Assembly (NCBI GenBank): GCA_963745775.1
Contig: CAVUYY010000015.1
Span: 145,729 to 209,728 of the forward strand
Origin: Gaiellasilicea sp963745775
Lineage (GTDB): Bacteria; Actinomycetota; Thermoleophilia; Gaiellales; Gaiellaceae
Length of the DNA stretch: 64,000 bases
Direction of reading: 5' to 3'
In this document: piece by piece, positions 8,846 through 22,057 of the stretch
Layout of the letters: every line of letters begins with the position of its first letter
Position numbering within the stretch: position 1 is the stretch's first letter
Program-made: the position numbers and the translations under genes
The notes under the pieces: generated by a model
The model's database searches: none
What the model was told of the DNA's origin: nothing
Seen by the model: the letters and a program-made list of their open reading frames with translations, nothing else

Positions 8846-9305
8846 GAGGCGCCAACGCCAAGCAGCGATCCTCGAGCTGGTGCGTGGCCGCGCGTTGTCG
8901 ACGCAGGCCGAGGTCGCGGACGCGCTGCGGGCATCCGGTTTCGAGGTCGTCCAGACGACCGTCTCCCGCGACATCGCCGAGCTCGGGCTCGTCAAGGTCC
9001 GAGCGGCGGACGGCCGGCTCGCCTACGCGCTCGCGGGCTCGGCCGGCTCCGGGACTCCGCCACGGCTCGGCGCAGCGGTCCGCCGCTTCGCGCTCTCGGT
9101 CGAGGCGGCGGGCGCGCTCGTCGTCGTCCACACCCCGTCGGGGTACGCGAGCGCGCTCGCGCAGGCCCTCGACGAGGCCTCTCTGCCGTCGGTGGCCGGT
9201 ACGATCGCCGGGGACAACGTGATCTTCATCGCTCCGCGGAACGGCACGAGCGCAGTCGTGCTCCGGGACGAGCTGAACGGGCACCTGCTGGAGGGGGCTG
9301 CGTGA
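8832..9305 (+). CDS. argR: Arginine repressor
   Basis: Arginine-sensing transcription factor of the ArgR/AhrC family, about 157 residues. The N-terminal winged helix-turn-helix shows the family signature QTTVSRDIAELGLVKV. The C-terminal oligomerisation and arginine-binding domain shows GTIAGDNVIFIAPR, which holds the arginine-binding residues. I chose ATG 8832 for its leaderless-type promoter; GTG 8829 is an in-frame alternative. It lies inside the arg operon between argF and argG with its own promoter, and its end overlaps argG (GTGA). Confidence 0.93.
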   Translation: MHKMQRRQRQAAILELVRGRALSTQAEVADALRASGFEVVQTTVSRDIAELGLVKVRAADGRLAYALAGSAGSGTPPRLGAAVRRFALSVEAAGALVVVHTPSGYASALAQALDEASLPSVAGTIAGDNVIFIAPRNGTSAVVLRDELNGHLLEGAA

Positions 9306-10507
9306 GCGGGACCGCCGTCCTCGCCTATTCGGGTGGACTCGACACGAGCTGCGCGATCGCGTGGTTGAAGGAGGACTACGGCTTCGAGAGCGTGGTCGCC
9401 GTCCTGGTCGACGTCGGCCAGGAGTTCGACGTCGAGGCGTCGATCGCCCGCGGCTACGCGGCTGGCGCCGACGACGTCCTGCTCCTCGATCGCAAGCACG
9501 CGTTCGCCGACGAGCAGTGCGCCCAGGCGATCAAGACGAACGCGCTCTACGAGGGCCGCTATCCGCTCGTCTCGGCGCTCTCGCGGCCGGTGATCGCCGA
9601 GGCGGTCGCGGAGGTCGCCGTCGAGCTCGGCGCCGATGCCCTCGTCCACGGCTGCACCGGGAAGGGCAACGACCAGCTTCGCTTCGAGCTCGCCTTCCGC
9701 TCGCACTATCCCGGGGTGCGGGTGATCGCGCCGCTGCGCGACCGGATCTGGACCCGGGAGGAGGAGATCGACTACGCGCTGGCGCGCGGGATCCCGGTCA
9801 CCCACACCGCCGCCTCGCCGTTCTCGATCGACGAGAACCTCTTCGGGCGTGCAATCGAGGCGGGCGTGCTCGAGGATCCGTGGGCGGCGCCGCCCGAGGA
9901 GCCGTATGCGCTCACGGCCGATCCCGCAACCGCGCCCGCACCCGTCGAGCTCGTGCTCGGCTTCGAGGCGGGCACGCCCGTCTCGCTCGACGGCGAAGCG
10001 CTCGGTCTTGCAGAGCTGATCGGCCGCCTCAACGCGCTCGCGGGCGTCTACGGGATCGGCCGGATCGACATGATCGAGAACCGCGCCGTCGGGATCAAGA
10101 GCCGGGAGGTCTACGAAGCGCCCGCTGCGATCGTCCTGATCGAGGCGCATCGCGCCCTCGAGGACGTCGTCCTGACCAAGGACGAGGCGCGTGTGAAGCA
10201 CGGACTCGAGCAGCGCTGGACCGAGCTGGTCTACGAGGGGCAGTGGCACGCACCCGTGCGGGCCGCAATCGACGCGTTCGTCGATACGACCCAGGAGCTC
10301 GTCACCGGTGAGGTGCGGGTCGAGCTGCGCCCGAACGCCGTCGTCGTGACCGGCCGTCGCGCACCGACGATGCTCTACGCCGAGCGACTCGCCTCCTACG
10401 GGACAGGCGAGACCTTCCCCCACGAGGCCGCCGAGGGGTTCATCCGGATCGCGTCGCTCGAGTCGGAGCTCGTCGCCGCTCGAAACCGCGCCCGCCAGCC
10501 CGCGTGA
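9302..10507 (+). CDS. argG: Argininosuccinate synthase
   Basis: ATP-dependent condensation of citrulline and aspartate. 401 residues, full length. The PP-loop ATP pyrophosphatase motif AYSGGLDTSCAI lies at residues 8-19. HGCTGKGNDQLRFE and the EGYE/RAIEAGVLEDPW regions match the family. The GTG start overlaps the argR stop; the end overlaps argH (GTGA). Confidence 0.96.
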   Translation: MSGTAVLAYSGGLDTSCAIAWLKEDYGFESVVAVLVDVGQEFDVEASIARGYAAGADDVLLLDRKHAFADEQCAQAIKTNALYEGRYPLVSALSRPVIAEAVAEVAVELGADALVHGCTGKGNDQLRFELAFRSHYPGVRVIAPLRDRIWTREEEIDYALARGIPVTHTAASPFSIDENLFGRAIEAGVLEDPWAAPPEEPYALTADPATAPAPVELVLGFEAGTPVSLDGEALGLAELIGRLNALAGVYGIGRIDMIENRAVGIKSREVYEAPAAIVLIEAHRALEDVVLTKDEARVKHGLEQRWTELVYEGQWHAPVRAAIDAFVDTTQELVTGEVRVELRPNAVVVTGRRAPTMLYAERLASYGTGETFPHEAAEGFIRIASLESELVAARNRARQPA

Positions 10508-11682
10508 GCCTCTGGTCAGCACGGGTCGCCGAAGGACTCCACCCCGTGGTGACCGACTTCCTCCGCGCCGACGACGGCGAGCTCCTCCCCTACGACTGCG
10601 CGGCGACCGTCGAGCACGCAACCAGGCTGCACGTCGCAGGGCTGCTGAGCGCCGACGAGCTGGCCGAGGTCGCCGAGTCGCTGGCCGGCGAGGTCGAGCT
10701 GCTCGACTCCGACGAGGACGTCCATTCGGCGCTCGAGCGGCACCTCGGCGAGGTCGGCCGCAAGATCCATGCCGGGCGCTCGCGGAACGACCAGGTCGCC
10801 GCGGCGCTCAGGCTCTACGTCACCGATGCCTGCGCCGAGGCGCGGGCCAATATCGAGCTGCTTTCAGCCCTTCTGCTCCAGCGAGCGGTCGCCGAGGACG
10901 CAACCGTGATGCCCGGCTACACCCACCTCCAGCGCGCCCAGCCAGTCACGCTCGGCCACCACCTCCGCGCCTGGGCGGCCATGCTCGACCGGGACCACGT
11001 CCGTTTCGAGCCGCCCACGGGCAGCCCGCTCGGCTCGGCGGCGCTGGCCGGGACGACGCTCCCGATCCCGCCGCCCCGCGATCAGATCCCGAACTCGCTC
11101 GACGCCGTCGCAGACCGCGACTTTGCGCTCGACTACCTCTACGCCGCCGCCGTCCTCTTCGTCCACCTCTCGCGGATTGCCGAGGAGCTGGTGCTCTGGG
11201 TCACCTCCGAGTTCGGCTTCGCGCGTCTCCCCGAGACCGCGGCGACCGGTTCCTCCATGATGCCGCACAAGCTGAACCCCGACGTCGCCGAGCTCGTCCG
11301 CGGCAAGGCCGGAACTGCGATCGGGAGGCTGACCGGTCTCCTCGCGACGGTGAAGGCGCTGCCGCTCGCCTACGACCGAGATCTCCAGGAGGACAAACCG
11401 CCCGTCTTCGCCGCCCGCAAGGACGTCGCCGGTGCCCTCGGGGCCCTGACCGTCCTGCTCGCCGACCTCGACTTCGACCGAGAGCAGCTTGCGGCCGCTG
11501 CTGCCGACCCCAACATGCTCGCCACGGACGCCGCCGAAGCGCTCGTCGCCGACGGCCTCCCGTTCCGCGATGCCTATACGCGAATCGCCGCGTCGATCCG
11601 GGACGGCAGCTTCCAGCCTGGGACGACAGCCGCCGAGAGCGTCGCGGCTCGGATCAGGCGGCAGCGCGTTGCCAAGGGCTAG
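10504..11682 (+). CDS. argH: Argininosuccinate lyase, compact form
   Basis: Last step of arginine synthesis, splitting argininosuccinate to arginine and fumarate. The fumarase/aspartase superfamily signature GSSMMPHKLNP, with its catalytic serine loop, is seen near residue 250, and HAGRSRNDQVA near residue 88. About 392 residues against about 460 typically. The shortening is spread over the SPLGSAALAGTTLPI region and the C-terminus, with no frameshift seen. Its TAG stop (11680-11682) overlaps the stop of the convergent hxlR-type gene within a single CTAG, leaving no room for an intergenic terminator. Confidence 0.94.
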   Translation: MSLWSARVAEGLHPVVTDFLRADDGELLPYDCAATVEHATRLHVAGLLSADELAEVAESLAGEVELLDSDEDVHSALERHLGEVGRKIHAGRSRNDQVAAALRLYVTDACAEARANIELLSALLLQRAVAEDATVMPGYTHLQRAQPVTLGHHLRAWAAMLDRDHVRFEPPTGSPLGSAALAGTTLPIPPPRDQIPNSLDAVADRDFALDYLYAAAVLFVHLSRIAEELVLWVTSEFGFARLPETAATGSSMMPHKLNPDVAELVRGKAGTAIGRLTGLLATVKALPLAYDRDLQEDKPPVFAARKDVAGALGALTVLLADLDFDREQLAAAAADPNMLATDAAEALVADGLPFRDAYTRIAASIRDGSFQPGTTAAESVAARIRRQRVAKG

Positions 11683-12029
11683 CGCCCCGGCGCCGGTACG
11701 GCCACCAGCCAGGAGCGCCCGAACACCGTCATCGCATCGATGATCGGCAGGAGCTCGCGACCCTTCTCGGTCAGCTCGTACTCGACCCTCGGCGGTGCTT
11801 CGGGGTAGCTGTGCCGGCGAACGATCGACCCACGCTCCAGCGCCCGGAGCCGCTCGGCAAGAGTCCTGCTGCTGATCCCGGCGCAGGAGTGCTCGAGCTC
11901 TCGAAAGCGTCGCGTCCCCGCTGCGAGGTCGTAGATCAGCAGCGCGGTCCACTTGGCGCCGAGGATCTCGGCGGACGCGGCGACCGCGTCGCGTCGTGCA
12001 TCCGTGAGGTCGAGAGTCTGGCTTCTCAT
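11679..12029 (-). CDS. HxlR-family winged-helix regulator
   Basis: About 116 residues, typical for HxlR/MarR-like DNA-binding proteins: EILGAKWTALLIYDLAAGTRRFRELE, then SSRTLAERLRALE as recognition helix region and YELTEKGRELLPII at the C-terminus. HxlR proteins often sense redox or electrophile stress, but the ligand here cannot be read; one Cys (about residue 45, HSCAGIS) could be a sensor. The start ATG overlaps the gltD stop (ATGA), so it is probably translated from the gltBD transcript. Regulation of glutamate synthesis by it is possible but unproven. Confidence 0.9.
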   Translation of the reverse strand: MRSQTLDLTDARRDAVAASAEILGAKWTALLIYDLAAGTRRFRELEHSCAGISSRTLAERLRALERGSIVRRHSYPEAPPRVEYELTEKGRELLPIIDAMTVFGRSWLVAVPAPGR

Positions 12030-13461
12030 GCGTGAATGGTATCCCGGAGAACCGACCGCGATTCCGCGGCGAGCCACTCGTCGACGACGCTCGCGCAGCG
12101 GCGGCCCTCGTCGATGGCCCACACGACGAGCGACTGACCGCGCCGCGCGTCGCCGGCGGCGAAGACGCCACGCGCCGCTGTCGCAAAGGTCGGGGCAGCA
12201 GCGTTGCCACGTTCATCGAGCTCGACCCCGAGCTGCTCGAGCACCCTCGGCTCCGGCCCGAGGAATCCCATCGCGAGCAGGACGAGCTCGGCGGGATGCT
12301 GCTCTTCGGTCCCGCCGATCGGCTCGAACGGCGGGACGCCTCCGTTGCGCAGCCAGTGGATGCTCTCGACCCGCCCGTCCCGGCCTGAGAGCGCCGTCGT
12401 CGAGACCGAGAAGTCTCGGTCGCCGCCCTCCTTCAACGCGTACGAGGTCCGCAGCTTCATCGGCCAGCGGGGCCAGGGCGTGACGTCGTCCGCGCGCCGA
12501 GGCGGCGGCTCGCCGAGCAGCTCGATCTGGGTCACGGAGGCGGCCCGCTCGCGGTGAGCCTGGCCGATGCAGTCGGCACCCGTGTCGCCGCCGCCGATCA
12601 CGACCACGCTCTTCCCGGCGGCGGAGATCGGCCGGTCGGGCGGGGGGCCGCCGCTCACCGAGCGGTTGCGCTGGTAGAGGTACTCGAGCGCGAAATGGAC
12701 GCCGTCGAGCTCCCGGCCCGGCACGGGCAGGTCGCGCGGGACGCGCGAGCCGATCCCGACGACCACGGCGTCGTGGCGGGAGCGCAACTCAGCCGCGTCG
12801 ACGGTGGTTCCCACGTCGACGCCGAAGCGGAACTCGACGCCCTCGGCCGCGAGCTGCTCGAGCCGGCGCTCGACGACCTCCTTTTCGATCTTGAAGTCCG
12901 GCACACCAAACCGGACGAGGCCGCCGCCCGCCTCGTCTCGCTCGTAGACGGTCACGGAGTGACCGCGGCGGTTCAGCTGCTGGGCACACGCGAGCCCCGC
13001 CGGGCCGGAGCCGATGACCGCGACCGTGCGCCCGGTGCGCGTCTCCGGCGGCTGCGGGGCGATCCAACCCTCCTCCCAGGCGCGATCGACGATCGCGGCC
13101 TCGATCTGCTTGATCGTGACGGCATTGCCCTCGTCGATCTCGAGCACGCAGGCCGCCTCGCAGGGGGCAGGGCACAGCCGGCCGGTGAGCTCGGGAAAGT
13201 TGTTAGTCCTATGCAGCTGGACGATCGCCTCCCGCCAGCGATCCCGATAGACGAGGTCGTTCCACTCCGGGATGAGGTTGCCGAGCGGACAGCCGTGGTG
13301 GCAGAACGGGACCCCACACTCCATGCAACGGGCCCCCTGGGCACGGAGCCCCACGAGCGGAAGCGTCCCGACGAACTCGCGGTGGTCGCCCACGCGCTCG
13401 TCGGGAGCGCGCTCGGGAGCCTCCTCGCGGTCGTGCTTCAGGAAACCGCCGACCTTGCCCA

Positions 13462-13462
<1 letters not shown>
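12026..13462 (-). CDS. gltD: Glutamate synthase small subunit
   Basis: NADPH-binding flavoprotein that feeds electrons to GltB for glutamate synthesis. 478 residues. N-terminal iron-sulfur cysteines are seen in CMECGVPFCHHGCPLGNLIP and CPAPCEAACV. These are followed by the FAD-binding GSGPAGLACAQQLNRRG and the NADP-binding GGGDTGADCIGQ, and a C-terminal FAD motif VFAAGDARRGQSLVVWAI. ATG 13462 overlaps the gltB stop (ATGA), which fixes the start. Forms the GltBD heterodimer. Confidence 0.96.
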
Positions 13463-18018
<4,556 letters not shown>

Positions 18019-18077
18019 CGTCGCCCTCCATCGGGGAAGCGCATCGCTTTAGAGAGTAAAGCATCACCGGAGGTCGT

Positions 18078-18106
18078 GGGCCGGGGGCGACGCACGCCCC
18101 CGGCCC
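18078..18106 (-). terminator. GC-rich hairpin after amt
   Basis: A perfect 12-bp stem (GGGCCGGGGGCG with CGCCCCCGGCCC) with a five-base loop lies just beyond the amt stop on the minus strand, before the gltB promoter region. There is no clear U-run, so it may pause or stabilise the transcript instead of terminating fully. Confidence 0.6.
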
Positions 18107-18115
18107 TTCTCGGTC

Positions 18116-19501
18116 CTAGCTCTCCGCTCGCACACGCAGCACCGCCGCGGGTCGCGCCGGGTGCTGCGCCGGCTGCAGGCGCTCGTCCGTTCCATATCCG
18201 CCGGGCACGGGGATGTAGAACTCGGGGTACCCCCACATGCCGTGCTCGGAGATGTCCAGGCCGGCATGCTCGTCCTCGGCGTCGGTGCGGATGCCGATCG
18301 TCTTCTTGAAGGCAAAGAGGACGAGGAACGACGCGCTGAACGTGAATGCGCCCACGGCCGCGAGGCCGAGCGCCTGGACGCCGAGCTGGTGCAGCCCGCC
18401 CCCGTAGAAGAGGCCGCCGCTTCCCGTGTCCAACCTCTCCGCGAGTGACGGCACGGTCAGGAACCCGAGCGCAAGCGTGCCCCAGACACCCGACATGCCG
18501 TGCGCCGCGATCGCCCCGACCGGATCGTCGAGGCCGATCCGCTCGACGAGGAGGATGCCGAACACGACGATCACGCCGGCGACGAAGCCGATCAGGATCG
18601 CCCCCCACGGCGCGACGAACGCGCAGGCCGCTGTGATCGCGACCAGCGCAGCGATCGCGCCGTTCAGCATCATCGAGAGGTCTGGCTTCTTGATCACGAG
18701 CCACGACGTGAACACTGCGCCGAGCACGCCGGACGCAGCCGCGAGATTCGTGTTCAGGGCGACATAGGCGAAGAAGCCGACGCCGCCGAAGTCGACCGAG
18801 AGGGTGGACCCGGCGTTGAAACCGAACCAGCCGAACCAGAGGATGATCACGCCGAGCGTCGTGAACGCCATGTTGTGCCCCGGAATCGCGTTCGGCAGCT
18901 TGTCCGCGCCGAACTTGCCGATCCTCGGGCCGAGCAGGATCGCGCCGGCAAGCCCGGCGAGCGCGCCCTGGTAGTGAACGACCGTCGAGCCCGCGAAGTC
19001 CTGCATCCCCTTCGCGAAGAGCCAGCCGTCCGGACTCCAGATCCAGTGCGAGACGAGCGAGTAGATCAGCGTGAAGACCGCGCCGAATGCGAAGTAGACC
19101 CAGAGCCGAGTCCGTTCGGCCATCGCTCCCCAGACGATCGCGAGCGAGACTGCCGCGAAGACGACCTCGAACATGTACCCCGCTGCCGCCGGAATCGCGG
19201 CGAACCAGCTGAACGGCGCCGAGCCGACCGCGAGGAGCTCGTCCACGGAGGGCACGAAGCCGGAGCCGCCCCAGAGGCCGTTGCCGCCGTCCCCGAACGC
19301 GATCCCAAACCCGACGAGGTAGTAGACGACCGAGGCGAGCGCGAGCACGAGCACGTTCTTCGCCGCGATGTGGCCGACGTTCTTCATCCGGGTCAGCCCA
19401 GCCTCGAGGAAGGCGAACCCGGCCTGCATGAACATCACCAGGACGGCGGCGAGCACGACCCAGATCGTGCTCGTCGCAATGGCGAGCTCCTTGGTCGTCA
19501 T
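18116..19501 (-). CDS. amt: Ammonium transporter
   Basis: Inner-membrane Amt/MEP/Rh channel, 461 residues with about eleven hydrophobic segments. The two pore histidines are visible in GSTVVHYQGALAGLAGA and AAHGMSGVWG, and DFAGSTVVH matches the family signature. The start is ATG 19501, overlapping the glnK stop (ATGA). The C-terminal tail (after about residue 420) keeps the GxxD-containing cytoplasmic region GYPEFYIPVPGGYG, then a variable extension. GlnK encoded just upstream is expected to plug the channel when nitrogen is plentiful. Confidence 0.96.
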   Translation of the reverse strand: MTTKELAIATSTIWVVLAAVLVMFMQAGFAFLEAGLTRMKNVGHIAAKNVLVLALASVVYYLVGFGIAFGDGGNGLWGGSGFVPSVDELLAVGSAPFSWFAAIPAAAGYMFEVVFAAVSLAIVWGAMAERTRLWVYFAFGAVFTLIYSLVSHWIWSPDGWLFAKGMQDFAGSTVVHYQGALAGLAGAILLGPRIGKFGADKLPNAIPGHNMAFTTLGVIILWFGWFGFNAGSTLSVDFGGVGFFAYVALNTNLAAASGVLGAVFTSWLVIKKPDLSMMLNGAIAALVAITAACAFVAPWGAILIGFVAGVIVVFGILLVERIGLDDPVGAIAAHGMSGVWGTLALGFLTVPSLAERLDTGSGGLFYGGGLHQLGVQALGLAAVGAFTFSASFLVLFAFKKTIGIRTDAEDEHAGLDISEHGMWGYPEFYIPVPGGYGTDERLQPAQHPARPAAVLRVRAES

Positions 19502-19848
19502 GAAGCATCGACCTCCTCGAGCCGCTTGCCGGTTCGGTTGTGGGTGACGCCGAGGATCGGCGTCGTCCAGCAGATCCCGTCGCCCGACTCGTGCCCGCTT
19601 CGAGCCGCGTCGGCCACCGCCGCGACCACATCGTCGGCGAGCTCATCCGGGACGACGAACATCAGGTGCGCCTTCGGCAAGAATCTCGACTCGAACACCC
19701 GGCCCCGGTACTCGTGCGTGATTCCGGGCTGGCGACCGTGGCCGACCGCCTCGATCACCGTGACTCCCACGTGCCCCGTTTGCTCCGTCACGGCATCCAT
19801 CACGGTCTCCACCCGCTCGCGAATCACGACTGCCTCCACCTTCACCAT
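19498..19848 (-). CDS. glnK: PII signal protein, T-loop tyrosine replaced by Phe
   Basis: Trimeric PII protein that senses ATP/ADP and 2-oxoglutarate and controls Amt. 116 residues. The family core GRQPGITHEYRGRVFESRFLPK is recognisable (residues 39-60, listed here in two overlapping parts: GRQPGITHEYRG and RVFESRFLPK). The position of the E. coli uridylylated Tyr51 is Phe52, so nucleotidylylation at that site is impossible. The preceding Tyr47 (E. coli Tyr46) remains. The start is ATG 19848, with a strong GAGGAGGA just upstream. First gene of the glnK-amt pair; the leader contains a terminator-like hairpin. Confidence 0.92.
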   Translation of the reverse strand: MVKVEAVVIRERVETVMDAVTEQTGHVGVTVIEAVGHGRQPGITHEYRGRVFESRFLPKAHLMFVVPDELADDVVAAVADAARSGHESGDGICWTTPILGVTHNRTGKRLEEVDAS

Positions 19849-19867
19849 TCCTCCTCCTCGGTCCACG

Positions 19868-19943
19868 AAAAAAGCGCCCGAGAGCTAAGAGCTCTCGAGG
19901 CGCCGATGCCTCCGTGTCGCGCCTTCGACGGCGCGGCAACACG
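19868..19943 (-). promoter_or_regulatory. glnK leader with tandem hairpins, possible attenuator
   Basis: Read in the direction of glnK, a first hairpin (19943-19913: CGTGT...CGCGCC, loop GTCGAA, GGCGCG...ACACG) is followed by a second hairpin (19903-19874: GCGCCTCGAGAGC, five-base loop, GCTCTCGGGCGC). Six U (19873-19868) follow immediately. The second element is a canonical intrinsic terminator placed about 20 bases before the glnK ribosome-binding site. That position, before the gene and not after one, suggests premature termination control by a ligand, protein or leader translation. I do not recognise it as a named riboswitch. No upstream minus-strand gene exists whose end it could serve (the nearest upstream feature is the plus-strand tRNA). 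Confidence 0.6.
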
Positions 19944-20142
19944 CGAAACCCTAGACGATCCTCCGGACGCATGCAATGACCATTGGACGGCGACGCCTCA
20001 CGGCGGTGATCGCCTACCGCACCTGCCCTTCACACCTTGACCACCAGGACAGTGGATAGAACGACCGGCCGGTTCCGTCTTCAAAGGCTAGAATGCGGAG
20101 CCGCGCGGTAGAAGAGGAAAGTCCTGCAAATCCGCGCTATTC

Positions 20143-20214
20143 GCCCCCGTAGCTCAGTGGATAGAGCAGCGGTTTCCTAAACCGCGTGCACAAGTTCGAT
20201 TCTTGTCGGGGGCA
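20143..20214 (+). tRNA. tRNA-Arg(CCT)
   Basis: Cloverleaf: acceptor GCCCCCG paired with CGGGGGC, D-arm TAGCTCAGTGGATAGAGC, anticodon stem CGGTT/AACCG region with loop TTCCTAA (anticodon CCT), and T-arm CAAG-TTCGATT-CTTG. CCA is not encoded. A T-rich run follows at 20217-20220. Confidence 0.95.
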
Positions 20215-20625
20215 TCTTTTACCTGCTCAAAGGCCTATTGTGTTGTCTTAATAGAAGACAGTCGCCGGTAGCACAACCCCATTCCGCGTAGGCGCAACGG
20301 ATGCCGGACCGCCCGGACGAAACGTGTCCTCGCCCACACCATCACCGGGGCGATAGGTACAGCTGGGCAGCTGGTCGTTGGTCGAGAGGGCCATCCTCGC
20401 CTCCCTCGACCGCCGCGAACCCTGCCCTAGAGGGGTGCGCGCACCAGCTCAAGGCCCGAAAGGCGCGCCGCCGCTACTCGAGGAGGAATGCGCATGCCAC
20501 GGCAACTGACGAAGCGCTGAGCGGAGCGCGACAACCGCTGCTGGCGTGCCGGCTGCAAGTCCAGCGCCTCGCCGAAAGCCCTGACCTGCGATTCTCCAGC
20601 GACCTGGCGGGGTAGTCCTCGCAGC
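20215..20625. other. No supported gene
   Basis: About 410 bases downstream of tRNA-Arg. Open frames here are short, lack a credible start with family-like content and have mixed composition. No integrase, repeat of the tRNA 3' end or terminator was found. Confidence 0.5.
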
Positions 20626-20835
20626 ATGGAAACCGCCGGTCGAGTCTTGCTGGGTGCTGCTCTCGTTTTCGCAATCCTCGGTGTCGGCGCACTTGCCATC
20701 TCAAAGCTGGGCGTTGATCGGCTCCCGGCGACGCTCACCTGGCGATCAGAGAACATGACCGTCTACGTGCCGGTAGGGCTAATGGTCGTTGCGTCGATCG
20801 TGGGGACGATCGTGCTGAACTTCTTCCGGCGGTAG
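20626..20835 (+). CDS. DUF2905 small membrane protein
   Basis: 69 residues with two hydrophobic helices (about 6-27 and 47-66) separated by KLGVDRLPATLTWRSENMTVYVPVG. The layout, with an LPxxLxWRxxNxxxYxP-like middle and a C-terminal FFRR, matches the DUF2905 family as I know it. Function unknown. Starts ATG 20626. A stand-alone gene. Confidence 0.85.
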   Translation: METAGRVLLGAALVFAILGVGALAISKLGVDRLPATLTWRSENMTVYVPVGLMVVASIVGTIVLNFFRR

Positions 20836-21000
20836 CCGGGTTGACTCGCCTGGGACAATCGGTTCGGGGTCGTCACATGAGGCGTTTGGCTCTTATCAGC
20901 GGAGCTGCTTCGATCTTGGCAACGGTCATGACTGCTTCGGGGGCTGGCACGGCCGCCGCGCCGACGTTTGAGCGGGGACGTCGGGGGCGAGACCGGATGG

Positions 21001-21480
21001 ATGAGGCTGCTGCTCGGGATCTACCTCAACGATCAGCTCGCTCTCGGAGTCGCAGGAAGGGAGCTTGCACGGCGGGCGGCGTCGGAGAACACGGGCAGCG
21101 AGCTCGGCGCGTTCCTGGAGCGGCTTGCGCTTGAGGTGACCGAGGACGTTGAGGTGCTCGAAGCCGTCATGAAGCGCCTCGGGATCCCGCTGAGCCGGAT
21201 GAAGCGGCCGCTCGCGCTCGTTGCGGAGCGCCTCGGGCGGCTGAAGCCGAACGGGCAGCTGCGCGGCTACTCGCCGCTGAGCCGTTTCGTCGAGCTCGAG
21301 TCGCTTGCCCTCGGACTTGACGGGAAGAAGCTCCTGTGGGCGAACCTGCGCGACCTCGCGCAGGTCGGGGATCGTCTAGCGGACGTCGACTTCGGCGCCC
21401 TGATCGAACGCGCCACCCGACAGCGCGAGGAACTCGAGCCGTTCCGGGTCGCGGCCGGCCACGAGTCGCTGACGCGCTGA
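21001..21480 (+). CDS. Conserved helical protein of unknown function
   Basis: About 159 residues from ATG 21001, mostly amphipathic helix. It begins MRLLLGIYLNDQLALGVAGRELARR and contains RLGRLKPNGQLRGYSPLSRFVELESL. It resembles uncharacterised actinobacterial proteins with a ferritin-like helical-bundle look, but I see no metal-ligand pattern and assign no function. The upstream in-frame TTG (20968) is less likely. No operon partner is evident. Confidence 0.75.
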   Translation: MRLLLGIYLNDQLALGVAGRELARRAASENTGSELGAFLERLALEVTEDVEVLEAVMKRLGIPLSRMKRPLALVAERLGRLKPNGQLRGYSPLSRFVELESLALGLDGKKLLWANLRDLAQVGDRLADVDFGALIERATRQREELEPFRVAAGHESLTR

Positions 21481-21973
21481 TCGGCCGGAGATGTTCGCCG
21501 AGGTCAACAGGTGACGATTCTTCTTGCGACGCAGCGCGCGTTCCCTATCCCGTAGGAGGTAGCGGTGCCGGTCGTGCTCGTTCATCAAGGTGCGGGGCCT
21601 GACGAGGGAGAGCGACGAAGAACCGTCTGAAGGATCACCGGTAAGGGCCGCCTGGAGTCTCCTGCGGACAAGGTCTGCTGGTTCACACGGCAGGAGAAGC
21701 TGGGGCGGCTTTCGGGTAGCCGATGTGTGGGAGTCAGAGAGGCGGCCGCGCGATTCGGAGAGCAGCTGGTCCGGTTCTGCAAGAGGCGGGAATCACGGCG
21801 AAGCCTGAGCTCTATCCGACGCATACCTTCGTGTCGGGCTAGCCGTCGTTAGTTCGCCCGACTGCCGCAGCCCTGATGTCCGAAAGAAGCGGGGGCGGCC
21901 GCCCCGAGCTCCGCGCCTAGTGAAGCGACCCCGTCAGCTCTAGTCGCGGACAAGCCGCACACGGCCGCCCAGA
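21481..21973. other. No supported gene; possible decayed coding sequence
   Basis: Several short open frames, none convincing. One frame ending at 21841 reads LQEAGITAKPELYPTHTFVSG before a stop and could be the tail of a lost gene. I could not identify the family. Confidence 0.4.
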
Positions 21974-22021
21974 TTGTTTCTATCGTTACAAGCGGTGTAT
22001 AAGATCCCCCATTCGGGGGAT
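21974..22021 (+). promoter_or_regulatory. Promoter followed by a 7-bp hairpin
   Basis: TTGTTT (21974-21979), an 18-bp spacer and TATAAG (21998-22003) form a recognisable promoter. A perfect stem ATCCCCC/GGGGGAT with loop ATTC (22004-22021) begins at the expected transcription start. It may be an operator or a 5' mRNA hairpin of the small gene starting at 22058. Confidence 0.5.
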
Positions 22022-22057
22022 TAAGGGCGCTTCCGGCGGCAGTGGCGAGAGAGTCTG

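Noticed and set aside
18078..18106. Hairpin as an operator for gltB
   Set aside because: Perfect GC stem directly behind the amt stop fits a transcript end better; no sign of a protein site.
20301..20615. 104-codon frame after tRNA-Arg
   Set aside because: Composition is low-complexity and basic with no start signal or family pattern.
20841..21134. Secreted-protein-like frame with a signal-peptide start
   Set aside because: After about 30 residues it becomes arginine-rich shadow sequence overlapping the conserved gene at 21001; kept only as a possible remnant.
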